A stretch of 64,000 nucleotides of DNA from Parvibaculum sp. (GCF_030694575.1 NZ_JAUYUS010000045.1:1-64000); one strand, 5' to 3'; shown: positions 18,803 to 28,131, numbered from the stretch's first letter. Translations and numbers: made by a program. The notes: generated from the letters alone by a model not told the origin.

Positions 18803-20554
18803 TCAGAACTGATAGGTAATGCGGAATGTCAGTTCATCGGCCCAATCGATCGTATCGACGATGTCGTCATTGCCGCCGTCGCTCAGTGTGACGTTGGCGA
18901 AGACTTCAGCCGTCCATGCTTCGTTCGGCTTCCACTTCAGGCCCGGCTGTATCAGCGCGCCGCCCTTCACATCGTAGAGAACCGAGAAATCGGCCCGCCA
19001 GATGAGGTTCGGGAAAGGCTGCTGAAGTGCGAAGGCGACGGCATTGAACGAGCTCTCGCCATCCGGCAGGCCGCTGGTGCGGTTTCCGGTTGCCCCCATG
19101 CCGCTGAGATGACGGCCGAACATGTCGCTTTCCGACTTGAAGAGATACTGCAGCACCATGAAGGTCGCCGGAAACTCCTGCGAGAAGCGGTGATACTTCT
19201 CGAAGACCAGCGAAGCGACGTACTCGTCCTCGACAATGTGGTTTCGGCTCAGGTCGGGACTGGTGAACTCCTTGTCGGGCGTGTAGGTGAGTTCGCTCCG
19301 GATCACGAGCTGGTCGAAGAAGGAGTCCGAGCCGGCACTCACGACATAGTTCGCACCGAGACCGAAGATGTTCTCACGCTGGTAGACGCGTGCAATGTGA
19401 CCGCGGAGCGGGCCAAGAAGTTGGAAAAACAGGTCGAGCTCCGCAGCCGCCAGCGTCTGATTTGGCACTTCAGCTGCACCAAGGCCACCGGTCGCCGGCT
19501 GGAACTCGCGGACCGCCGTATTGAAGCCGGTAAACCCGTTGAGGCGGGCCATGCCTGCGTAGGTGAACCATTCCTCCGCAGAGTACACGCCCGTCGAACT
19601 CATGGAGAACGGCGTCCCTCCCAACACCGGATCGCCGGAGTCCGTCCAGTGGAAGACGCCGTCCGGATTGCGCCGGTTGACCGCAATCGCTTGCAGGGCG
19701 ACACCGCCGAGCTGCGCCTGGATACGGCCGCCGACATTCATTGCGCCCTCAGCGTCGTCGAAACCCTCCTGCTGGTGAATCGTGAACTGCGAAGGGATGA
19801 CGTTATAAGGCGTGTCCGGGTTCGCGAGGATCGACGGATTGAAAAGCTGCGTGAAGGCTTCGATCTCGATGTCGTTCGACACGCGGTAGGAACCGCGTAC
19901 ACCGGGCGACGCTACACGCTCGTCGGCGAATTCCTCAGCGACCAGATCAAGCAGAAGGTGGCGCCGCAAATCGAGGCCATTCGGCACGTCGAGGACGCGG
20001 AAGAACAGGGATTCACCCCAGGCGATCTGCTGGTTGCCCATACGGATCCAGAGCGGGCCCTCCGAATAATCGAGATAGAGCGCCGGCAAGTCGACCATGT
20101 AGTTTTTGCCGTTGGTCTCCAGGAATGTCGCCCGGCCGCCGCTCCAGAACGGCGTCTCGAAGAACTCGGGATCGCCATAGCTGTCGAAGATGTCGGGCTG
20201 GAAGTAACCGCGCAAGCGGGCAAAACCGTTCCAGTTCTCGTTGAAGTTGGCCTGGAAATCGACCTCGAGACGCGTCGCCATCAGATTGAAGGTATTGTCG
20301 GCGCGGTCGATCGGCCGTGTCGTCGTGGTGACGCCGCCACCCAACAAGGTCGAGTCCTGCGTGACGGTCACGCCGTTGTAGAGATTGCCTTGCTGATTAT
20401 ACGGGTTCTCTTCGTCCGTGAGCTTGATCGCCGGCTCCTGCCGGATGAAGCCCTGAACGTTGAAGTCGGCAGCACCTGCACTTGCCGTGAACGCCACCGT
20501 GAGCGCCACGCCAGCCAGAAGCCCCCCTGCGGCCTCGATAATTTTACGAGACAT
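18803..20554 (-). CDS. DUF1302 outer-membrane-type protein
   Basis: This 583-residue protein has a clean signal peptide (GLLAGVALTVAFTASAGA-ADF) and a beta-rich body with aromatic-terminated strands such as TRLEVDFQANFNENWNGFARL, ending in TFRITYQF, as in outer-membrane barrels. These features and the family (DUF1302) suggest a large porin-like barrel. The start at 20554 has AGGGGAGAAG upstream. The longer ORF-track start (20926) would remove the signal peptide from the N-terminus. It would be the outer-membrane component of the MMPL/DUF1329/YCF48 cluster. Confidence 0.87.
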   Translation of the reverse strand: MSRKIIEAAGGLLAGVALTVAFTASAGAADFNVQGFIRQEPAIKLTDEENPYNQQGNLYNGVTVTQDSTLLGGGVTTTTRPIDRADNTFNLMATRLEVDFQANFNENWNGFARLRGYFQPDIFDSYGDPEFFETPFWSGGRATFLETNGKNYMVDLPALYLDYSEGPLWIRMGNQQIAWGESLFFRVLDVPNGLDLRRHLLLDLVAEEFADERVASPGVRGSYRVSNDIEIEAFTQLFNPSILANPDTPYNVIPSQFTIHQQEGFDDAEGAMNVGGRIQAQLGGVALQAIAVNRRNPDGVFHWTDSGDPVLGGTPFSMSSTGVYSAEEWFTYAGMARLNGFTGFNTAVREFQPATGGLGAAEVPNQTLAAAELDLFFQLLGPLRGHIARVYQRENIFGLGANYVVSAGSDSFFDQLVIRSELTYTPDKEFTSPDLSRNHIVEDEYVASLVFEKYHRFSQEFPATFMVLQYLFKSESDMFGRHLSGMGATGNRTSGLPDGESSFNAVAFALQQPFPNLIWRADFSVLYDVKGGALIQPGLKWKPNEAWTAEVFANVTLSDGGNDDIVDTIDWADELTFRITYQF

Positions 20555-20615
20555 CTTCTCCCCTCCCTTGGATAACCCGAAACGGGTTGGAACCATCCTC
20601 AAGCCGTCATACGGC

Positions 20616-21560
20616 TCATTCATCCATTTCCAGAATTCGTCCTCGATGACCGACAAGCACCGGCTTGTCTCGAGCCGTCGAGGATGCGACCGCCTGATAC
20701 CAGCCGGTTTCAATGTCGCTGCGCGCCACCGGCTTCCAGGTGCGGCCGCCATCGTGGCTTGAGTAAGCGCCGCGAATACCGACGGCGAAGGCGCGCGTGC
20801 CGGACTGCCAGACACCCAGCAAATTCGTATCGGAAAGCCGCTCCCGCTCGCGCCAGCTCGCACCGCTATCGGTGGTGGCGAGAACGAGGCCCTCCTGACC
20901 GACGGCGATGCCACGGCCTTTCTCATCTATCGTAAAGTCGAAGATCGACGCTTCGCCCTTGTGCGCGACGGTCCATGAGGTACCGCCATCGGAGGAGCGG
21001 AGTATCAAGCCGAATTCGCCGCCGACGGTGATGACGTTGCCGACGATCTGGACCGCATAGAGATGCGGCTCGACGTAATCGTCGACGATCGGCATCCAGT
21101 CGAGTTCAGCGGCCGACCAATGCGCGCCGTTGTCGCGCGAAACGAGGATTGTGCCGAAGCCGCCGACGGCCGCGACAAGTCCGCCTTCGCCCAGAGCTAC
21201 CGCGAAGAGACGTGCGTCCGTGCCGCTTTCGAGCGTGGTCCATCCGGCGCCGTCCAGACGGAATATCTGTCCAGACTGACCGACGATGAAGCGCCGGCCA
21301 CCCGCGGCCGCCACGCCCAGCAAGGCGAGATCGGTCTCGGGCCGTACGTGATGCGACCAATTGCGGCCGCTGTCCTCGCTCGCGAGCACGGTGCCGCCGC
21401 CGCCCACCGCCATGCCCGACGAGCCGTCGAATACTACGTCGAAAAGCACGTCATGCGGCGTACCGCGATACCGGAGGTATGGATCGTCGGTCGCGGCCAG
21501 CGCCGCGAATGCGGGCAGCAGCGCCAGAACGAGACCTGCGGCAGCAAATTTTCTCAACAT
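20616..21560 (-). CDS. YCF48/BNR-repeat beta-propeller protein, exported
   Basis: This 314-residue protein has a signal peptide (FAAAGLVLALLPAFAALA-ATD) and repeats of the type GGGGTVLASEDSGRNWSHH, GFGTILVSRDNGAHW, GLILRSSDGGTSWTVA and GLVLATTDSGASW, the Asp-box repeats of YCF48/HCF136-like propellers. These proteins act as assembly factors in photosystem II of cyanobacteria. The bacterial group next to DUF1302/DUF1329/MMPL genes has no proven role, but a periplasmic scaffold is plausible. It lies between the DUF1329 and DUF1302 genes on the same strand. Confidence 0.85.
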   Translation of the reverse strand: MLRKFAAAGLVLALLPAFAALAATDDPYLRYRGTPHDVLFDVVFDGSSGMAVGGGGTVLASEDSGRNWSHHVRPETDLALLGVAAAGGRRFIVGQSGQIFRLDGAGWTTLESGTDARLFAVALGEGGLVAAVGGFGTILVSRDNGAHWSAAELDWMPIVDDYVEPHLYAVQIVGNVITVGGEFGLILRSSDGGTSWTVAHKGEASIFDFTIDEKGRGIAVGQEGLVLATTDSGASWRERERLSDTNLLGVWQSGTRAFAVGIRGAYSSHDGGRTWKPVARSDIETGWYQAVASSTARDKPVLVGHRGRILEMDE

Positions 21561-21581
21561 CTATCTTCCTCCCGAGGACAA

Positions 21582-21610
21582 GGGGACGCCGGCCTTTTCG
21601 CCGGCGCCCC
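21582..21610. repeat. Intergenic hairpin between second DUF1329 gene and YCF48 gene
   Basis: GGGGACGCCGGCC and GGCGCCCC-type arms pair around TTTTC with a single bulge, in the 63-nt gap between two co-oriented genes. No U-tract follows, so it is read as an intra-operon RNA structure rather than a full terminator. Confidence 0.5.
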
Positions 21611-21623
21611 CGCGACCCGGCTT

Positions 21624-23003
21624 TTATGTGCCGAAGCGGCGGATCGCCTGCGCCGTCAGGTACTTGTCGTAGATGCTCGGTCCGATGTTGTATTCGGGGC
21701 CAAAGCCGCCGGTGATCTGCTTCGCCTGGACGAAGCGGCTCATGCGGTTTGTCTGCACGTCGTGGCTGTGCACATGCGTCCACGACCAGAGCGGATGAGC
21801 GCCATCCATGTACGCCGCATCGCCGTCCTGGTATTGGCTGAAGGCCGGTTCGAACGACTTCCAGATTTCGCCGCGACGGTCGTATGTGAGATAGGACACG
21901 AACATCATGTTGCGGACGTCGATATAGACGCGCTTCTTGCTCACCGGCGCGCGCGGATAGCCGATCGGCTCCGCCTCGACGACGAGGACTTCCGGCACCA
22001 GTTCCTTGTAGTCCTCGAAGAAGGTCTGATCCTTCGGACCGCCGTGAACTTCACGCTCCCAGTTCGGATTGCGCTTGCCCGTCCAGTTGCCCGAGACGGC
22101 ACCGAGATGCGGCTTCGTACCGATCACCTTGTAGTTGCCCCAGGTCAGCATCGGGTCGCCGGCCGCCCACGCATCCGAAAGAAAGATCGTGATGCCGGGC
22201 ACAAGCGGCTCGAAGCGCTGGTTTGTCGGGAAGTTGCGGACACGCTTGAAGGCCGGCAGATAGCCGAGAAGCTCCGGGAACTTCCTCTGGTCGTAGTGCC
22301 AGGTGTTGAGGAAGGCCGTGCCTTTCGCGTCGGTCGGCGAGGTAAACCAGACCGCCTGATAACGCAGCTTGTCTTCATCGCCCGCCTGATAGGGCGACGG
22401 CTTGTTGACGAGGCCGACCGTGTTCTGCTCCGCCCAGATGAAGTCATACTGGTAGGAGAGCGTGCCGTTCGGCGAGATGTCCCAGTCGCGCACGGCATAA
22501 ACGGATTCGTCGTGGCGGCCCCAAGACATGGTGAGATTGGCGAAAGCCTCCTCGCCGGTCTGCGCATTCGGGAACGGATTGCCGCCGATCCAGGGCTTGC
22601 CGTCATCGGTTACGACGTTGCCATTGGCGTCGAATTTTGCGCGGCCCGCATTACGCAGCGTCGCTTCCATGTATTCGTGGGGATAGAGCTTCGTCACATC
22701 GGTCGTGGTTTCGACGATGTTGATGCGGCGGCCCATCTCCTTGACCTGGCGGTAGGCGATGGGATCGAGCAGGTCCTTCACCACCTCCACGTTGTCGGCC
22801 GTGATGACGTCTCCCGGTTTGACCTGCCCTTTTGTATAGAGCTCGATCGAGAGGAGTTCGTCGGGGTAGACCTTGTCGATCGTGCCCGAGCGCGCAATCT
22901 CCGGCCAGAGGGGCGCCAGCACCCCCGCCGCCGCCACTCCCTTCAGCGACTTTTCAAGAAAAGCGCGCCGCGAGAAATCGCTGTCGTATTTTCGAATTCG
23001 CAT
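21624..23003 (-). CDS. DUF1329 protein, second paralogue
   Basis: This 459-residue protein has the twin-arginine-like start KYDSDFSRRAFLEKSLKG and motifs shared with the first paralogue: VYPDELLSIELYTKGQVKPG, WIGGNPFPNAQTGEEA, SWGRHDESVYAVRDWD and KRVRNFPTNQRFEPLV. The ATG at 23003 has GGGAGGAGGAAGG directly upstream, so the 21-residue extension in the ORF track is rejected. It follows the MMPL gene by 37 nt. Two co-resident DUF1329 proteins of identical length in one cluster suggest a local duplication, perhaps giving two lipid-binding carriers or a heteromer. Confidence 0.88.
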   Translation of the reverse strand: MRIRKYDSDFSRRAFLEKSLKGVAAAGVLAPLWPEIARSGTIDKVYPDELLSIELYTKGQVKPGDVITADNVEVVKDLLDPIAYRQVKEMGRRINIVETTTDVTKLYPHEYMEATLRNAGRAKFDANGNVVTDDGKPWIGGNPFPNAQTGEEAFANLTMSWGRHDESVYAVRDWDISPNGTLSYQYDFIWAEQNTVGLVNKPSPYQAGDEDKLRYQAVWFTSPTDAKGTAFLNTWHYDQRKFPELLGYLPAFKRVRNFPTNQRFEPLVPGITIFLSDAWAAGDPMLTWGNYKVIGTKPHLGAVSGNWTGKRNPNWEREVHGGPKDQTFFEDYKELVPEVLVVEAEPIGYPRAPVSKKRVYIDVRNMMFVSYLTYDRRGEIWKSFEPAFSQYQDGDAAYMDGAHPLWSWTHVHSHDVQTNRMSRFVQAKQITGGFGPEYNIGPSIYDKYLTAQAIRRFGT

Positions 23004-23040
23004 TTCCTTCCTCCTCCCAGTAGGACAGGAACCCGCCGGC

Positions 23041-25533
23041 TTATGGCCGGAGCGGGACCACCTCAACCACTTCGTTTGTCGGGTGCTTCACCATCTCCGC
23101 AGCCTTTGCGCGGAGATTTTCGTCAGAGTTTTCGGATGCGAGGGCTTCGAGGTCGACGCCCTCGCTCACAAGCAGTTCCGTGGATTCGATAAAGCGCGGC
23201 CGGATCAACCAGACGAGCAGCGGCACAACGATGAGCGCAATGACCATGTTGATAAGCATGACCATGACGAGCAGCAGGCCCATGTCGGCGAGGAACTTGA
23301 GCGCCGACAGGAAGTACCAGGGCAGGATGCCGATGAGTACGATGGTGGCCGTGAAGAAGATGGCTTTGCCCGTCGTCGTGACTGCCGTGAGAATGGCGAG
23401 CGCCATGTCCTTCCGCATCTGGTATTCCTCGTAGATGCGGCTCAGAAGATAAATTCCGTAGTCGATGCCCACGCCGACGCCAATGGCGGCGATCGGCAAT
23501 GTGTTGACGTCGAGGCCGATGCCCATTTCCGTCATGACCGCTGCGAGAAAGAGGTTCGACAGGTTGACGGGGATGAGCAGGAGAATACCGGCGACCACCG
23601 AGCGATAGGCGATGCTGCAGGTCACCAGAATGACGGCGTTCAACAGGCCGAGGATGATCCACTGATAGCTGTCGACCGTGTCGTTGATCGATTGCTGGAG
23701 GGCGATCGTGCCGCTGCCGAGCCTGATGCGGAAATCGTCGTATTCGGTGCCGATGATCTCGAGCGCCGCCCGCGCCTGGCGCAGGGCCCCGTCGACCGTG
23801 TCCTGCTTGTTGTCCTTGTACCAGAGGGACACGGTGCCATTGCGCTGCTCGAAATCCGTCACATGGAGAAAGGCCTTCGGCCCGGTGCCGACCATCAGGG
23901 CGCCGGCTGCGGCGCTGACGGCGGCATCGTCGTGGTCGAGAGGCGCCCATTTCGGATTGCCGCCGCTGAAGAGACGATTTGCCTCTGGCAGATAGTCGGC
24001 AAACGACAGCGACGCTTCCGGCGGGTTCGGCTGGCTCTCGAGCAGATGCTGAAGGCGCTGCATGGTGAGCGCGGTTTCCGCCTTGCGGACGACGCGTTCC
24101 ATGTCGTCGGGCGATTTCGACTCGAAGATGATTTCCAGCGTGTTCAGGCCCGGAAAGTGGCTGTTGATATTGGAGACAGCCACATTGAACTCGGAGTCCT
24201 CCCACAGGAGATTGCTTCCCTCGACGGGGTTGCCGATCTTCAGGTCCGACAATTTTCCGATGCTGAAGACAGTGAGCGCGACGAGGGCCGCAGCCGTGAT
24301 CCAGGCCCGGGGACCGAAGGACAAATGCGCGATGAGGCGCAGCAGCAGCTTGATGCCGCCATGCTTCGCCTCTCCCTTGTTGGCGCCGACGAGACGACCC
24401 ACATTCTTCGGTTCGGGCAGAAGCATGATGAGCAGCGGCGTCAACAGCACGTTGGTCGGCACCAGCATCATCGCCCAGAAGCCGCAGAAGAGCGCGAAAC
24501 GCTCCATCGCCGGGATGGGCGCGACGCCGATCAACAGGAGGCCGATTGCGTCCGTAGTGATGCCGAGGACGCCCGGCACCATCATGACGCTCAGCGAGAT
24601 TTCGGCGGCGCGGCGACGGTTCTTCACATGGTGGAGAACCTCGTAGAAGCGCTCGATGAACTGCACGCAATGGCTGAACGAGCGCGCCACGAGCAGTAGC
24701 GGAACGACCATGATGAGCGGTTCGATGGGCTGATTGAGCCAGCCGACAAAGCCAAATCCCCAGACGGCAGCGACAAGGCTTGTCGTCAGCGGCGCAACGA
24801 CACCGACGACGTTGCGCATATAGAAAATCAACGCGCCCAGCAATGCGAGACCCGTAACGGCGAAGATGCCGAGCATCTGCCATTCGTAGAAATAGACCCA
24901 ACCTGTGAGGATCGGCTGCCCGGCGATGTAGACATCGTGCTTGTCGTCGCGGGCGTCCTTCACGAGCTTGTCGAGGTGCTCGAACGTCACGCCGTAGTCG
25001 AGCAGGCGCTCAATGAAGGTCGCGGTGATGAGGGTCGCCGTTTCGTCCTCGGAGACCATGAACGTGCGAACGTTCGGCGCCTTCAGCAGGCGGCTGCGGA
25101 ACTCCGCGATTTCAGCCGCCGTCCGCGGCGGGTGATCTCCCATCACGGGGCGGGAGTCGATACCGTTCGGCGTCGCCTCGGAATAACGCGCCTTCTCGGT
25201 GGCGACGGAGAGTATCTGGTCGTGATCGACGGCGGGCGTGAGATCGACATCGCGCGTCAGATCCCAGACCTTCTGCAACGTCTCGGCGTTGTAGATGTCG
25301 CCGTCTTTCCGCTTCACCATGATCGTGACGGTGAGCGGGTTGCCGAAGTTGGGATGGTCCTTGTAGGTCTGGACGAACGGATGGTTGCTTGGCAGCAGGT
25401 CGCTGAAGATCGTCCGCAGTTCGACGTTGCGGAGCTGAACCGCGAAGAATCCCGTGATCGCAATCAAGACAAGAAGCGACAGCCAGCGATGAGCCATCGT
25501 GGCCCGGGCTATTCGCGCACTCAACCGTTCCAC
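23041..25533 (-). CDS. MMPL/RND-superfamily transporter (HAE3 type)
   Basis: This 830-residue protein starts with a membrane helix (WLSLLVLIAITGFFAVQL), a periplasmic loop containing FSDLLPSNHPFVQTY, five helices, a second large loop and a second helix bundle with NTLPIAAIGVGVGIDYGIYLL. The 1+5+1+5 helix layout and the GxxxDY motif match the hydrophobe/amphiphile efflux-3 family. The GTG at 25533 is preferred over ATG 25497 because GGGGGAG lies upstream. It leads the operon with both DUF1329 genes, YCF48 and DUF1302. Together they may move a hydrophobic compound (lipid, sterol or hydrocarbon derivative) across the envelope. Direction of transport is unknown. Confidence 0.92.
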   Translation of the reverse strand: MERLSARIARATMAHRWLSLLVLIAITGFFAVQLRNVELRTIFSDLLPSNHPFVQTYKDHPNFGNPLTVTIMVKRKDGDIYNAETLQKVWDLTRDVDLTPAVDHDQILSVATEKARYSEATPNGIDSRPVMGDHPPRTAAEIAEFRSRLLKAPNVRTFMVSEDETATLITATFIERLLDYGVTFEHLDKLVKDARDDKHDVYIAGQPILTGWVYFYEWQMLGIFAVTGLALLGALIFYMRNVVGVVAPLTTSLVAAVWGFGFVGWLNQPIEPLIMVVPLLLVARSFSHCVQFIERFYEVLHHVKNRRRAAEISLSVMMVPGVLGITTDAIGLLLIGVAPIPAMERFALFCGFWAMMLVPTNVLLTPLLIMLLPEPKNVGRLVGANKGEAKHGGIKLLLRLIAHLSFGPRAWITAAALVALTVFSIGKLSDLKIGNPVEGSNLLWEDSEFNVAVSNINSHFPGLNTLEIIFESKSPDDMERVVRKAETALTMQRLQHLLESQPNPPEASLSFADYLPEANRLFSGGNPKWAPLDHDDAAVSAAAGALMVGTGPKAFLHVTDFEQRNGTVSLWYKDNKQDTVDGALRQARAALEIIGTEYDDFRIRLGSGTIALQQSINDTVDSYQWIILGLLNAVILVTCSIAYRSVVAGILLLIPVNLSNLFLAAVMTEMGIGLDVNTLPIAAIGVGVGIDYGIYLLSRIYEEYQMRKDMALAILTAVTTTGKAIFFTATIVLIGILPWYFLSALKFLADMGLLLVMVMLINMVIALIVVPLLVWLIRPRFIESTELLVSEGVDLEALASENSDENLRAKAAEMVKHPTNEVVEVVPLRP

Positions 25534-26024
25534 TCGCTACTCCCCCTCAAAGGCTTTCGACACGATGGCGGGCGCCGCAAACGCGCGGGCCGCAATCAAT
25601 CCGTGTCGGGATAACTTCACCCTTCGCACCCTCACCCCTCCGGCCTTGTTCATCGGTTCGCAACCCCGATTCCGACCGTTTCAACAATGGTGGGTGACGC
25701 GGTCAGATCGCGCCCCGCCCTAAAGGATGGCGGCGCGGGAGCAGCGCAAAGAAGCTTGTAATTCAACGCATTATCCGGACACGTCCCCCGAGTTTGCTGC
25801 GCCGCATCACAACGCTGCGCACCTTCTCTCGCGTGCCCGGCTTCTCCACCCGATGTGGACTTTGAGCGATGACCGCAAGAGGCGGAACTACACGAACGGG
25901 GTGCGGCGCCTTCTCTTTCGAGCCGGCGGCGCGGGTGCGGGCCGCCCAATGGGGTGGGGTTGGCGGAGCTGCCGCTCACTAGGATTCGCGCAATAAAATG
26001 CAGCGCCGCGCAGGGGAGAGAAGC
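25534..26024. other. Divergent intergenic region between MMPL operon and CoA ligase
   Basis: This 491-nt stretch holds no convincing gene; the ORFs that cross it are out-of-frame shadows. It contains one copy of the 20-bp motif also found upstream of the carboxylase operon and the MDR gene, plus the ribosome-binding sites of the two flanking divergent genes. No consensus sigma-70 promoter was clear on either strand. Confidence 0.6.
25711..25730 (-). promoter_or_regulatory. Shared 20-bp motif, copy 1 (upstream of MMPL operon)
   Basis: The plus strand reads CGCCCCGCCCTAAAGGATGG, identical at 18 of 20 positions to the copy in front of the carboxylase operon. It lies 177 nt from the MMPL GTG in the same orientation as the other copies have to their genes, and 294 nt from the CoA-ligase ATG. 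It is a candidate regulator-binding site. Confidence 0.5.
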
Positions 26025-28025
26025 ATGGCCAATATGGGGGACCTGCTGTGGTCGCCATCCGACAAGATGGTTGCCGATGCCAATGTCACCGCCTTCATCG
26101 CGTGGCTCAACGAGCGCGGACACAAGTTCGGCAGCTATGACGAGTTGCGGCAATGGTCCGTCGACGACATAGCGGGCTTCTGGGAGGCGGTGTGGCGGTA
26201 TTTCGACGTCAGCTCCTCGACGCCTTACGAGTGTGTGTTGCGGGACGAAAAAATGCCCGGCGCGGAATGGTTTCCGGGCGCGCGGGTGAATTACATCCGG
26301 ACGCTTCTGTCCAAGGGGAGCGGCGACAAGACCGCGATCTATGCGGCAGGCGAGGAAGGCGCGGCGCGGAAGATCGGCTGGAACGAGTTGAAGGCGCAGG
26401 TCTTCAAGGTGGCGACGGCGTTGCGCGAGCTCGGCATCGGACCCGGCGACCGCGTGGTTTCCTACATGCCGAACGTGCCGGAAGCGGCGATTGCGTTCTT
26501 CGCGACGGCGAGCATCGGGGCGGTGTGGTCGAGCTGTTCGCCGGACTTCGGGGCGGCGAGCGTGATCGACCGCTTCAGCCAGATCGCGCCGAAACTCCTT
26601 TTCGCTACAGACAGTTACCGCTATGGCGGCAAGAATTTCGACCGGCGGGCGGAGGTCCGCGCGATGGTCGACGCCCTGCCCTCGCTGCAGCATGTCGTGC
26701 ATGTGACGGGTGCGGATCCGGACTATGGCAGCACGCCCGTAACGCCCGACGCCATTGCCTGGGGGAAGCTGGCTTCGCGGCCGGCGGTGAGCGAGGCGAA
26801 GTTCGTTTTCGAGGATACGCGCTTCGATCATCCCTTGTGGATCGTCTATTCGTCGGGGACGACGGGACTGCCGAAACCGTTCGTACACGGACATGGCGGC
26901 GTGCTGCTGGAAGCCCTGAAATTCACGCATTTTCACCTGAATCTGAAGCCCTCCTCCTGCATGTTCTACTTCACGACGACGGGCTGGGTGATGTGGAATA
27001 TCCTTCTTTCCGGGCTTGTCGCGGGGTCGGCGGTGGTTCTTTACGACGGCAACCCGATGACGCCGAAGCCGGACAGGTTGTGGGAACTGGCGGCGGAGAC
27101 GGGCATGACGCTCTTCGGCGCAAGCCCGACTTTTCTCAATGGACAGATGAAGTCAGGGATCGTCCCCAACAAGCTTTACGACCTCGAGCGGATGAAGAGC
27201 ATTCTCCTCGGCGGCTCGCCGGTGATGCCGGAGCACATGGAATGGTGCTTCGAAAACCTGCACCCGGACATGTGGGTGACGTCGCAGAGCGGCGGTACGG
27301 ATGTCGCTTCCGCCTTTGTCGGCGGGGTGCCGACGCTGCCGGTTCATGCCGGCGAAATCCAGGCGCGGTGCCTCGGCGTCGACGTCCATGCCTTTGACGA
27401 TGAGGGGAAATCCGTGATCGACGAGGTCGGCGAGCTGGTGGTCAGCAAGCCGATGCCGTCGATGCCGCTGTTCTTCTGGAACGACGAGGGCGGGCATCGT
27501 TATCACGACTCCTATTTCGATACGTATACGGATCATTGGCGGCATGGCGACTACTTCAAGGTCAATGAAAGGGGCGGCTGCTTCATTCTCGGGCGTTCGG
27601 ATTCGACGTTGAACCGCTATGGTGTGAGGATCGGCACAGCGGAGATTTACCGGACAATTGAAGGACTTGAGGAGATCGAGGACTCGATCATCGTCAATCT
27701 CGACCTGCCCGGGGGTAACTTTTTCATGCCGCTTTTCGTGGTGCTGAAAAAGGGTGTCGCGCTGGACGACAAGGTGAAGGAGAAAATCAACAAAGCGCTG
27801 CGGGAGAAGTACTCTCCGCGCCATGTGCCCGATCGGATTTATGAAATCGATGCGGTGCCCTATACGCTGACGGGCAAGAAAATGGAGGTGCCGGTGCGCA
27901 AGATCCTGCTCGGCGTGCCGGTGGACAAGGCGGCGAGCCGCGACGCCATGGCAAACCCTTCCGCCATCGACTATTTTCGCGATTTCGCGGCGACGCAGAC
28001 GGAGTATTCGACGGCCGCGGACTGA
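26025..28025 (+). CDS. Acetoacetyl-CoA synthetase-like 3-oxoacid:CoA ligase
   Basis: This 666-residue ANL-superfamily ligase shows the phosphate-binding loop YSSGTTGLPKPFVHGHGG, the TTTGWVMWN motif, the ATP/Mg motif GLEEIEDSIIV region after NRYGVRIGTAEIYR, and the C-terminal catalytic lysine in TGKKMEVPVRK. Overall similarity is to acetoacetyl-CoA synthetases, which form 3-oxoacyl-CoA, AMP and PPi from a 3-oxo acid. The close ketone-carboxylase operon suggests its substrate could be the carboxylation product (acetoacetate, or an aryl analogue such as benzoylacetate). The ATG at 26025 is preceded by AGGGGAGAGAAG. The ORF-track start at 25998 has no such site. Confidence 0.88.
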   Translation: MANMGDLLWSPSDKMVADANVTAFIAWLNERGHKFGSYDELRQWSVDDIAGFWEAVWRYFDVSSSTPYECVLRDEKMPGAEWFPGARVNYIRTLLSKGSGDKTAIYAAGEEGAARKIGWNELKAQVFKVATALRELGIGPGDRVVSYMPNVPEAAIAFFATASIGAVWSSCSPDFGAASVIDRFSQIAPKLLFATDSYRYGGKNFDRRAEVRAMVDALPSLQHVVHVTGADPDYGSTPVTPDAIAWGKLASRPAVSEAKFVFEDTRFDHPLWIVYSSGTTGLPKPFVHGHGGVLLEALKFTHFHLNLKPSSCMFYFTTTGWVMWNILLSGLVAGSAVVLYDGNPMTPKPDRLWELAAETGMTLFGASPTFLNGQMKSGIVPNKLYDLERMKSILLGGSPVMPEHMEWCFENLHPDMWVTSQSGGTDVASAFVGGVPTLPVHAGEIQARCLGVDVHAFDDEGKSVIDEVGELVVSKPMPSMPLFFWNDEGGHRYHDSYFDTYTDHWRHGDYFKVNERGGCFILGRSDSTLNRYGVRIGTAEIYRTIEGLEEIEDSIIVNLDLPGGNFFMPLFVVLKKGVALDDKVKEKINKALREKYSPRHVPDRIYEIDAVPYTLTGKKMEVPVRKILLGVPVDKAASRDAMANPSAIDYFRDFAATQTEYSTAAD

Positions 28026-28028
28026 CGA

Positions 28029-28057
28029 CTGTCATCATATTGTCATCGAACTGTCAC
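28029..28057 (+). promoter_or_regulatory. Pho-box-like triple direct repeat
   Basis: Three 7-mers, CTGTCAT, TTGTCAT and CTGTCAC, are each separated by four bases (11-nt period). This is the arrangement of the alphaproteobacterial and enteric PhoB-binding site. It begins 4 nt after the CoA-ligase stop and points into a region without a recognised gene, and no good -10 element follows. Confidence 0.45.
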
Positions 28058-28094
28058 AAGGCATTTTCAGGGTTGTCCGGCGGCTGCCGATGGC

Positions 28095-28131
28095 CGCTTA
28101 TCCCCGCCCTGTCTTGCGTCGCTTATCCCCG
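28095..28131. repeat. 12-bp direct repeat CGCTTATCCCCG
   Basis: CGCTTATCCCCG occurs at 28095-28106 and 28120-28131, exactly 25 nt apart, with a third core TTATCCCCG at 28224-28232. The core resembles a DnaA box but lacks its terminal ACA, so no protein is assigned. Confidence 0.6.

Noticed and set aside
21063-24699. Plus-strand ORFs of 709 and 608 aa opposite the DUF1329 and MMPL genes
   Set aside because: They are shadows of the real minus-strand genes, rich in Asp/Arg/Val with no recognisable domains or ribosome-binding sites.
25650-26936. 428-aa minus-strand ORF over the start of the CoA ligase
   Set aside because: It is antisense to a clear ANL ligase, with no domain. It would also run through the divergent promoter region.
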